Source: a virus
DNA: 27,144 nucleotides
Virus record (IMG/VR): IMGVR_UViG_3300031658_000091
Coordinates: 1-27,144 of that record
Strand: one strand, 5' to 3'
Shown here: piece by piece, positions 21,308 to 27,144 of the stretch
Position numbering within the stretch: the stretch's first letter is position 1
Layout of the letters: each line of letters opens with the position of its first letter
Translations under genes and position numbers: made by a program
Notes under the pieces: generated by a model
Told to the model about the DNA's origin: nothing
Databases searched by the model: none
Seen by the model: only the letters and a program-made list of their open reading frames with translations

Positions 21308-21664
21308 TTAACAGATTGTTGATACGTTTTGTAATATGTTTATACTTCCTTTAATATATGTTTTTACCCTACTTGCATTAAAAATTAATTTAACATCGTA
21401 ATAATATAAACCAACTTCAAAATCTGCTAAAAAACTATCAATCTTTATTTTACCAGCAGCTGCATCAACTAAAGTTAATCCACTACCAATTGATAAAGAT
21501 TTTGCCAGTTTACCAGTTTCATTGCTGTATCTGAATTGACAAAGTGCAGTTATTCCAGTAAGGTCTATTGCAACGCTGTTTTCATCAGTTAAGGTAAAAA
21601 TAATATCTTCAGTATTTGAAGTCTTTATTAAATCATCGTAATTATATGTTCCAAAAGTTGCCAT
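21308..21664 (-). CDS. Baseplate/fibre adaptor, BppU-N-terminal-like fold
   Basis: The 118-residue protein reads as an all-beta domain. EDIIFTLTDENSVAIDLTGI followed by TALCQFRYSNETGKL and a later LYYYDVKLIF resemble the N-terminal domain of upper baseplate proteins (BppU) and similar tail adaptors, where a strand states the property and a 'DLTG' turn follows. It sits between the head-tail connector and the fibre. It may anchor the fibre to the tail tip. The fold call is by pattern only. Confidence 0.7.
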   Translation of the reverse strand: MATFGTYNYDDLIKTSNTEDIIFTLTDENSVAIDLTGITALCQFRYSNETGKLAKSLSIGSGLTLVDAAAGKIKIDSFLADFEVGLYYYDVKLIFNASRVKTYIKGSINILQNVSTIC

Positions 21665-22092
21665 TATAAAATTATTATTCCATTAAAAATACTACTATCA
21701 TCAGTTGGTTTCACCAAACTGTTATCTTTCATATACATAAGTACTTGGCTTCTGTACCTTTCAGCAAAAGTTAATGCTTCACGTTTACCAACTTCAGCTG
21801 TTGATGGTTCTTCATTACTGCCTTGTGCTATTTGAACGCCTTTATTACCAGTTTTGGTATGGTTTCCTTGTGTTATGTAGTATTTCAAATAATATGCAAT
21901 CATAGGCTTTAATAAAGCTAATAAATCGCAATAATTTTCTGGCAATACTTTCACATTAAGAAATAATGTATCACCTAATAATGGTTTTACTTGTTCTAAT
22001 TCTACCAATTCAAGAACATTATCCTTAACAGCATTAATATCAAAGTTCTTAGTAAATGCTAAGTTTCTTATTTCGTTTTTACTCGCTATCAT
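21664..22092 (-). CDS. Head-tail connector/neck protein (DUF6712-like)
   Basis: The 142-residue protein is mainly helical. It has VKPLLGDTLFLNV and a LLALLKPMIAYYLKYYI helix, then a polar loop (GNHTKTGNKGVQIAQGSNEE) and a final helix (FAERYRSQVLMYMKDN). This fits the Bacteroidetes phage neck family annotated as DUF6712, functionally like gp6-type adaptors that sit under the portal. It overlaps the end of the portal gene by 14 bases, which supports this place in the virion. Confidence 0.65.
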   Translation of the reverse strand: MIASKNEIRNLAFTKNFDINAVKDNVLELVELEQVKPLLGDTLFLNVKVLPENYCDLLALLKPMIAYYLKYYITQGNHTKTGNKGVQIAQGSNEEPSTAEVGKREALTFAERYRSQVLMYMKDNSLVKPTDDSSIFNGIIIL

Positions 22093-23335
22093 GTGTCATT
22101 TTTTCAGCTTGTTCTTCTTCTACTCCCATTAACATCAATAAGTTCTTAGTAGCATTTAATCCGATAATGTCTTTGCTTTCTAATACGCCTTTAATAGCAT
22201 TGTAATCGCCTACTAAATCGACTGGCGTTTGATTGCTAAATGTATATTCACTTTCTAATTCTAAAGCTTCCAAAACTGCATCAGCTACTTTAACTTGAAA
22301 GTTATTTATTTGTCTTTCAGCTAATGCCCACTCATTTTTTAATTGTTGATTGTTTCCTAAAGAACCAGCCGTTTGTAATCCTGCTAAACTTCTAAACCAT
22401 TGATTTGCTTTTACAATATTGTTTTCTGTTGTTTCTTGTAATTTAGAAAATGAGCCTTCTTTTTCCATTGGGAAAACAGTATAAACTGGTGCTTCAACTC
22501 CGCTGTTTGATGCGTGAATTAAAGTTTTACCACTTCTGCCATCTGAAGTTCCTTTGATATTCTTTTCTAATTTATTCTTAGCAGCTATTAAATCTTCTGG
22601 TGTATTGTATTCACCTAAATCTATACTTAATATAGCACTTAAAGTGATACCATTTTCAAAATGATTTGCAGAATATTGTCCAATTAAGCTTTCAACTTGT
22701 GCATCGTAAAACGCACCAACCCATTTAGGTAAACCATAAACGCTATTCATTACATCATAATCTTTTAACATTATAATGCTTCTGAAAGTTTCTACTTCGG
22801 ATTCTTCATCCATTGTTTCATTAGGAAAAAAACCAATACTGTATGGTTTTACTTTTCTATCTCGCCAGTCTTTACTTATAACTGCAAATTCTGGTAAAAC
22901 ATCAAATTCTTCAATACAAACTCTTTCAGTTGGTATATGATAAACAAATATTTCCGAACCTATTCGTACTCTTTCAATAAATGCATATCCATGAGAATAA
23001 TAATCTATTGATAAACGTTTTGAAAGCTCGTAAAAATCATAATTAGAATTTAAATCTTCTAATAATTTATCTTTTACAACTTCATTATCAATAATAATTT
23101 CGCCACTACTTACATATTCAGCTTTTGAATAAATAATATTTGAAAGTGTAGAACTATTTTTTACTATTTCACTAATTGTGTATGGTAAAAAATTGTCAAT
23201 CCCACGACTAACAATTTTAAATCCATTTGTTTTTTTAACCAAATTATTACTAATCGGCGTTTGTGCAATTTTGTTTTCTACTGTAAAACTACTTGCCTGC
23301 TTTTGTACTTTTTGGTTTCTTTGTAACTGCTTCAT
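22079..23335 (-). CDS. Phage portal protein
   Basis: This 418-residue protein has the features of a portal. There is an early region ISEIVKNSSTLSNIIYSKAEYVSSG, a middle with YYSHGYAFIERVRIG and FVYHIPTERVCIEE, then VYGLPKWVGAFYDAQVESLI followed by HFENGITLSAIL. The long end helix region (NEWALAERQINNFQVKVADAVLEAL) forms the crown. Portals form the dodecameric ring through which DNA passes and dock the terminase. Here the gene lies after the capsid and candidate tail-tube genes, not beside the terminase, which is an uncommon order. Confidence 0.9.
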   Translation of the reverse strand: MKQLQRNQKVQKQASSFTVENKIAQTPISNNLVKKTNGFKIVSRGIDNFLPYTISEIVKNSSTLSNIIYSKAEYVSSGEIIIDNEVVKDKLLEDLNSNYDFYELSKRLSIDYYSHGYAFIERVRIGSEIFVYHIPTERVCIEEFDVLPEFAVISKDWRDRKVKPYSIGFFPNETMDEESEVETFRSIIMLKDYDVMNSVYGLPKWVGAFYDAQVESLIGQYSANHFENGITLSAILSIDLGEYNTPEDLIAAKNKLEKNIKGTSDGRSGKTLIHASNSGVEAPVYTVFPMEKEGSFSKLQETTENNIVKANQWFRSLAGLQTAGSLGNNQQLKNEWALAERQINNFQVKVADAVLEALELESEYTFSNQTPVDLVGDYNAIKGVLESKDIIGLNATKNLLMLMGVEEEQAEKMTHDSE

Positions 23336-23483
23336 GCTTCTCTATAAATTTTGCTAACATACCAAACCCTCCCAAAAGAGAGTGTTTGTGTATATCATTA
23401 GCGTTTACCTTTCTTGTGTCTATATTTCCAAATCCTCTGACAAAGATAATACTTTCTTTGTATTGCTTTTTAAATTTCCACAT
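23289..23483 (-). CDS. Small basic protein overlapping the portal gene
   Basis: The 64-residue protein is basic and begins MWKFKKQYKESIIFVRGFGN, with a central NANDIHKHSLLGGFG and a Lys-rich end (AVTKKPKSTKAGK). I do not recognise it. It lies six bases after the upstream gene and overlaps the portal start by 47 bases in another frame. By position it could be a small head or neck factor. Confidence 0.65.
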   Translation of the reverse strand: MWKFKKQYKESIIFVRGFGNIDTRKVNANDIHKHSLLGGFGMLAKFIEKHEAVTKKPKSTKAGK

Positions 23484-23489
23484 AGGCGT

Positions 23490-24065
23490 TTATACTGAAG
23501 TTGCTGCGATTAATTCAGCCTCTATAGCTGTAACTGTTGTTGCTGGAGTTGATGCGCCAGAAATACCGCTAAGTACTCTTAACATTTCACCTTGTTCAGC
23601 CATCAAATTCATAGTAAATAAATTTTCATCTGAAGTAGCTTTACCAGAAGTAGATTCTAAGTTATTGAATTTAGCAAATGCTTCTTCTTCAGCAACTGCA
23701 TCATATCCAACAAATAATAATCTTTCATCATCATACAATCTTGCAACTGCATACATTTCACAACTTTTTCTAATTTCTTCTAATTGAAATCTTTGCTCCT
23801 TGTTTGGATTAGGTACTGCAAAAGCAACTCCTACTTCATTATTTACTTCCATTGATTCTGTAACTTCACATTCTCCTCTTTTGAATGCTATTTTACCAAA
23901 ACCATTGCCAGCTGAAGTGAACACCATATTAGTAATATCGTGTGCAACTGTTCCTGCTGTAATGCTTGTAATATCTGCGGTTTTTATTATATACAAGGTT
24001 TTAACACCTGCTCTTTTATTGCAGTTAATACCACCAACTGCTGTTAAACTTAAACTTGCGCTCAT
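23490..24065 (-). CDS. Virion protein, candidate major tail tube
   Basis: The 191-residue protein has a beta-rich layout like siphovirus tail tube proteins. There is an N-terminal strand pair (GINCNKRAGVKTLYIIKTADI), a central RGECEVTESMEVNN segment, VARLYDDERLLFVGYDAVAE, and an end with ESTSGKATSDENLFTMNLMAEQGEMLRVL. That last pattern (S-G-K-x-x-S-D-x-N-x-x-x-x-x-L) is what I recall from tail tubes in Bacteroidetes phages. The alternative is a capsid decoration protein, since it follows the capsid gene after a terminator hairpin. Confidence 0.7.
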   Translation of the reverse strand: MSASLSLTAVGGINCNKRAGVKTLYIIKTADITSITAGTVAHDITNMVFTSAGNGFGKIAFKRGECEVTESMEVNNEVGVAFAVPNPNKEQRFQLEEIRKSCEMYAVARLYDDERLLFVGYDAVAEEEAFAKFNNLESTSGKATSDENLFTMNLMAEQGEMLRVLSGISGASTPATTVTAIEAELIAATSV

Positions 24066-24092
24066 TTTTTTTTATTTTAATTGTTTAAAAAT

Positions 24093-24117
24093 AAGGCTTA
24101 CCTATTAGATAAGCCTT
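24093..24117 (-). terminator. Terminator after the major capsid gene
   Basis: AAGGCTTA (24117-24110, minus) pairs with TAAGCCTT (24100-24093) around a nine-base loop, followed by ATTTTTAAAC. It probably reduces read-through so that capsid transcripts exceed those of later genes. Confidence 0.7.
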
Positions 24118-24131
24118 TTTAAATTTATTTA

Positions 24132-25307
24132 CTATCTGTAAAGAACTATATCTCCACCATTAGTGTAATTCACATCAAAAGCGTAATCACATCTATATCT
24201 TACAGTTCTGTCGCCAGTACTTTCAAATTGAGGGATTATTGCCAAATCATTCCATTCAGCATCTAAAGCTGTTCCGAAATGTAAGTTCGAAGCGTTTGCT
24301 GCTACGATTGTATTTTTAGCCATGTAAGGTACATATACAATTTTAGAACCTAAGAAATCTAATTCTTTAGAACCAATGTAATAAGATCCTGCGCCATTTG
24401 AAGCAGTTGCTTGTGCTAAAGAATAAGCTTTGATTAAATTCTTATCTCCAAAAATAAAGAAATCAGCGTCATCTTCTACTGATTCTGGTAAGCTGTTATA
24501 AACTTGAGTTAATACTTCTAAAGCATTAGAAGAGTTAATATAGTTTACGTTTCCACTTGTGAAAGTTCCAGCAAATGCAGTAGTTGCTAATGCAATAGAA
24601 AAAGTAGTTGCATTCAATACGATAATTGCATGAGATTCTCCACTTTGTCCACTCCAATCAGTTCCTGAAGAACCTACCATAGAAGATAATGTAACTACAT
24701 CTCCAGTTTTTAAATCAGAAGTAGAAGCTACAGTACAAACAGCTGCTGCTGCTTTAGTCATTGCAGAAACTGCTACTTTTGCAGAATCAATTTTTACAGT
24801 ATCAGAACCTGCTTCCAATAAAGGAATTAATCCAGCTACTACGTTTGCAGATGCTGAAACAGTTACTTTCGCTAATGTTCCTGCTGCTACTGAACCTCTC
24901 CAGATTGCTGCGTCCATGAATTTACTTCTTAAAGCTGAACGATGTTCGATAATAGCTTCTTCTAAAGTTGCTGGAGCTTCAAAATCGCCTGCACGACCTC
25001 TTGGTTGTTGTGATGCATACCATGTAGCATTTAAAGTAGAATAGTCATATTCTACTGCTTCCATGAATTTCTTTGGATCAAGATATTTTTCATCTAAAGT
25101 AAAAGAACCTGCGCTGTTAAAAGCTGCTGCAGAATCTTGAACGTTTAAAGTTCCGTCTAATGTCTTGATTACTGCTCTTGAATCAATATCTGAATGAACA
25201 GTTATATATCCGTTTTCAATTGTCTTTCCTCTTAAAATAGACTGAGCTATTACTCCTTCTAATTCTTTTCCTGTGTACGTGTTTGTACTGATTGTTGGTG
25301 TTGCCAT
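24132..25307 (-). CDS. Major capsid protein, HK97-like, with an FCCH-like insertion
   Basis: This 391-residue protein has the HK97-fold plan. The first part includes LDEKYLDPKKFMEAVEYDYS and the ARE/ALRSKFMDAAIWRGS helix region around 115-138. The end has ALEVLTQVYNSLPESVEDDADFFIFGDKNLIKAYS, LDFLGSKIVYVPYM and RYRCDYAFDVNYTNGGDIVLYR. Between them, residues ~185-258 form a separate beta segment (VASTSDLKTGDVVTLSS ... NATTFSIALATTAFAGTFTSG). It resembles the FCCH-type beta domain seen in phage structural proteins and probably protrudes from the shell. Its ATG shares a base with the scaffold gene's stop (TAATG). Confidence 0.88.
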   Translation of the reverse strand: MATPTISTNTYTGKELEGVIAQSILRGKTIENGYITVHSDIDSRAVIKTLDGTLNVQDSAAAFNSAGSFTLDEKYLDPKKFMEAVEYDYSTLNATWYASQQPRGRAGDFEAPATLEEAIIEHRSALRSKFMDAAIWRGSVAAGTLAKVTVSASANVVAGLIPLLEAGSDTVKIDSAKVAVSAMTKAAAAVCTVASTSDLKTGDVVTLSSMVGSSGTDWSGQSGESHAIIVLNATTFSIALATTAFAGTFTSGNVNYINSSNALEVLTQVYNSLPESVEDDADFFIFGDKNLIKAYSLAQATASNGAGSYYIGSKELDFLGSKIVYVPYMAKNTIVAANASNLHFGTALDAEWNDLAIIPQFESTGDRTVRYRCDYAFDVNYTNGGDIVLYR

Positions 25308-26383
25308 TATTTAATAAAGTTTTGGTAATTGTTTAAATGTTGTTTCCAAACAGGAACTTTTTTGTTATCGTCCTTTTTTGAATTTGTCTTTTCTGTTGAT
25401 GGTTTTGCTAAATTTTTAATTTCTTCTTTAACTTTTGCATTAATAACTTCTTCCATAGTAGGTTCTACAATTACTTCATTAGTAATTACTTCTTCTGCTT
25501 TGTCTTCCATTACTTCTTCTTCTTCTTTAGGCTGTAATTCTTCAATCATAGCTTCTAATTCTGAAATCTTAACTTTTAAAGCTTCGTTTTCTTCTTTTAA
25601 ATCTTTTAATTCCTGCTCTGCATCATCTTCTGCGGCTTGAATTAAAGCTTCGTTTCTGAATAAGTTCTTGAACTCTTCAAACAAAGACTTTTTTTCATTT
25701 TCTTCCATTCTTTTTGGTTTAGGTAAATTATTAATTAAATTATTCGGTACTATTATATGTCTATTTGTGAATTGTTGTTTCGTGTAATTAGTAACTTTTT
25801 TTGCAGTCCACTCATTACCTACAAAACCAAACTCTTTTGCTTCTGTAAATGTTAACCATTCGCCATGTCCTCCATTTCGTTCCATTAAATCATTAAGAAC
25901 ATTTTGTTCTATTCCTAAATTTAAAAAAACTTGTTCTATTGATGATTGGAATTTATCCAATTGTTTTAAAGCATCTTGAAAATCGTTTGCGTTTCCACTT
26001 GCATCAGTCATTGCTTTGTGAATTAAATATAATCCAGTGTTATCCATGTAGATATTTTCTACACTTGCTGCGCTTGCAATGATTGTAGATGCTGAAGCGT
26101 TTATACCTCTAAGAAATACATTTATTTTTGCATCACTTTGTTTAAGTAGGTTATAAATTGCTAAGGCGTGCATTACATCGCCCCCTAAAGATTCCAAAGT
26201 TAAATTTATAGTTTTAACCTTTAAACTTTGAAGTGCATTTAATTCTAAAGCTATATTTTCAGAAGTATTTTTTTTGTAATCTGCTTCATTATCTGCCCAA
26301 ACATTGTAACCGATATCTCCTACAATAGAAATATCTGCAACATCTTTGCTCTTTTTTACATTCATTACATTAGTTACCTTCAT
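25307..26383 (-). CDS. ClpP-like head maturation protease fused to scaffold
   Basis: The N-terminal ~200 residues are a ClpP/S14-type protease: ESLGGD (the NSPGG-like strand turn), RGINASASTIIASA with the likely nucleophile S97, and YLIHKAMT with H122 (numbering from the ATG at 26383). The last ~133 residues are charged and coiled-coil (LKDLKEENEALKVKISELEA), then acidic, then basic, as in capsid scaffolds. I start at ATG 26383 because a TATATTTG promoter box (26398-26391) lies inside any longer frame; ATG 26365 is also possible. An internal in-frame ATG at 25708 (MEENEKKSLFEEFKNLF) could give a free scaffold, as with lambda C/Nu3. Confidence 0.88.
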   Translation of the reverse strand: MKVTNVMNVKKSKDVADISIVGDIGYNVWADNEADYKKNTSENIALELNALQSLKVKTINLTLESLGGDVMHALAIYNLLKQSDAKINVFLRGINASASTIIASAASVENIYMDNTGLYLIHKAMTDASGNANDFQDALKQLDKFQSSIEQVFLNLGIEQNVLNDLMERNGGHGEWLTFTEAKEFGFVGNEWTAKKVTNYTKQQFTNRHIIVPNNLINNLPKPKRMEENEKKSLFEEFKNLFRNEALIQAAEDDAEQELKDLKEENEALKVKISELEAMIEELQPKEEEEVMEDKAEEVITNEVIVEPTMEEVINAKVKEEIKNLAKPSTEKTNSKKDDNKKVPVWKQHLNNYQNFIK

Positions 26384-26390
26384 ATAGATG

Positions 26391-26398
26391 CAAATATA
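26391..26398 (-). promoter_or_regulatory. -7 promoter box TATATTTG of the capsid unit
   Basis: TATATTTGCATCTATATG on the minus strand puts the box seven bases before the ATG at 26383. TTTTTG at 26428-26423 is the nearest -33-like element, slightly too far. Confidence 0.45.
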
Positions 26399-26430
26399 AT
26401 ACACCTAATTGCTACCATTTAGCAAAAAGA

Positions 26431-26631
26431 TTAATTACAACAGATACTTCTTATTTTACTTTGACTCATAGAGTAACGCCTACCCAATAAACTATACAAG
26501 CTCATTAAACTTTTAGCGCAATTATACTCATTAAAGAAGTCAGCCCTTATTAGAGCTGTTATATTCTCTTTTGTAAATGCTCCTTGTTTTGCTAAATCTA
26601 ATGCTTTAGTAAGTTGTACTTGATTCGACAT
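26431..26631 (-). CDS. Small hypothetical protein after the tape measure
   Basis: I do not recognise this 66-residue protein. It is helical (VQLTKALDLAKQGAFTKENI) and ends with a basic, cysteine-containing tail (SMSQSKIRSICCN). Its ATG lies 26 bases inside the end of the tape measure gene in another frame, suggesting coupling. It may be a minor tail component, but only the position hints at this. Confidence 0.6.
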   Translation of the reverse strand: MSNQVQLTKALDLAKQGAFTKENITALIRADFFNEYNCAKSLMSLYSLLGRRYSMSQSKIRSICCN

Positions 26632-27144
26632 TGGCTACTTGTTTTTGTTTACTTGTGAAATTACTCTCTACGTTTATTACTTCTATCTGTTGGTTTTCAG
26701 CTATATTGTCAAAACCTGCTTGTGTACCCCTTGAGACACTCGAAGATACGTTATTTATACTTGAAGGACTTTGAACTAATCCACCAACTGCGAAATGTTG
26801 TTTTGGTAGTTGCATATTATTCAAAGCTTTCATATAATCAACTCCGTAGTAGTCTGTTGCTTTCTTAGTTTGAACAAACTCTCCATTACTTAATTTAGCA
26901 TCTATTGAATCACTTGTGCCTGTTCCTGCTCCTTGTACATGACCACCTTCAGCAAACTTCTGAGACTTTATCTTAGCAATATTTAAACCATAAGCAACTC
27001 CTAACGCTGCTACATTTAAAGCTCCTGCTATAGGTCCTGCTATAGGTCCTAATTGCATTGCTGTAGATAACGCTGTTATAACACCCTGAGCAAAAGTAAT
27101 AGTTGCAGTTGCTATAGATACGGCTTGTTGCTTCTTACCTTGCT
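26606..27144 (-). CDS. Tape measure protein, C-terminal part, 5' end off the window
   Basis: The frame stays open from the stop at 26606 to the right edge, so only the last ~179 residues are visible. They show the usual tape-measure end: QAVSIATATITFAQGVITAL and GPIAGPIAGALNVAALGVAY (hydrophobic helices), followed by FAEGGHVQGAGTGTSDSIDA and LSNGEFVQTKKATDYYGVDY. The FAxGG...GTSDSI...LSNGEFV pattern is highly typical of this family. The protein sets tail length. A first internal ATG at 27058 is not the start. Confidence 0.9.
   Translation of the reverse strand, partial: QGKKQQAVSIATATITFAQGVITALSTAMQLGPIAGPIAGALNVAALGVAYGLNIAKIKSQKFAEGGHVQGAGTGTSDSIDAKLSNGEFVQTKKATDYYGVDYMKALNNMQLPKQHFAVGGLVQSPSSINNVSSSVSRGTQAGFDNIAENQQIEVINVESNFTSKQKQVANVESSTTY

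Noticed and set aside
26384-26404. GTG at 26404 as the start of the protease gene
   Set aside because: The added codons are the TATATTTG promoter box itself. The ATG at 26383 or 26365 fits better.
26982-26990. A further TTTAAACCA inside the tape measure gene
   Set aside because: It is a single copy within coding sequence and is expected by chance in such AT-rich DNA.
1-27144. Prophage state
   Set aside because: No integrase, excisionase, repressor, att site or host gene is visible. The window edges lie inside phage genes.

Overview
The window is most of the genome of a tailed phage, probably a siphovirus, that infects a Bacteroidetes host close to Flavobacterium. The DNA is very AT-rich. 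Genes lack Shine-Dalgarno sites and have A-rich leaders. Promoters match the Bacteroidetes -7 box TAnnTTTG. Several families are typical of Bacteroidetes phages (DUF3127 and DUF6712-like proteins, ERF, PrimPol-DUF3987). Every supported gene is on the minus strand, so transcription runs from high to low coordinates. No integrase, repressor, tRNA or DNA polymerase is visible, so there is no evidence for lysogeny.

Layout in transcription order. (1) 27144-21664, virion: C-terminus of the tape measure protein (cut by the right edge), a small unknown, a ClpP-like protease fused to a scaffold, major capsid protein, candidate tail tube, a small unknown, portal and head-tail connector. (2) 21664-18206, baseplate and fibre: a BppU-like adaptor, a repeat-rich fibre with YadA-like head repeats, a LamG-like protein and a small unknown. 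(3) 18204-16688, lysis: a membrane/coiled-coil protein, an Amidase_3 endolysin and two overlapping envelope proteins. (4) 16542-13310, recombination: ERF annealase, YqaJ exonuclease, DUF3310, an SSB-like DUF3127 protein and several tiny genes, broken into units by terminators and promoters. (5) 13309-12813: a non-coding region with an array of TTTAAACCA repeats, the best origin candidate, followed by a promoter and a structured leader. (6) 12812-2212, replication and DNA processing: PrimPol/DUF3987 helicase, SF2 helicase, VRR-NUC nuclease, a helicase-methyltransferase fusion, a full-length DnaN-like sliding clamp, a metallophosphoesterase, an HNH endonuclease with an orphan NUMOD4 protein, a stand-alone DnaA domain IV protein and small unknowns. 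(7) 2201-1, packaging: small and large terminase, then a gene resembling a tail assembly chaperone with a classical -1 slippery heptamer.

The gene running off the left edge (candidate chaperone) and the one entering at the right edge (tape measure) are normal neighbours in siphoviruses. The window may therefore be a nearly complete circular or circularly permuted map opened inside the tail module.

The phage appears to bring its own initiation, priming, unwinding, clamp and annealing functions but to use the host polymerase. The points most worth following are the iteron-like origin together with a DnaA domain IV-only protein and a private clamp, two leader RNAs with pseudoknot or kissing-loop potential, a set of promoters that would give leaderless mRNAs, and several overlooked micro-genes.
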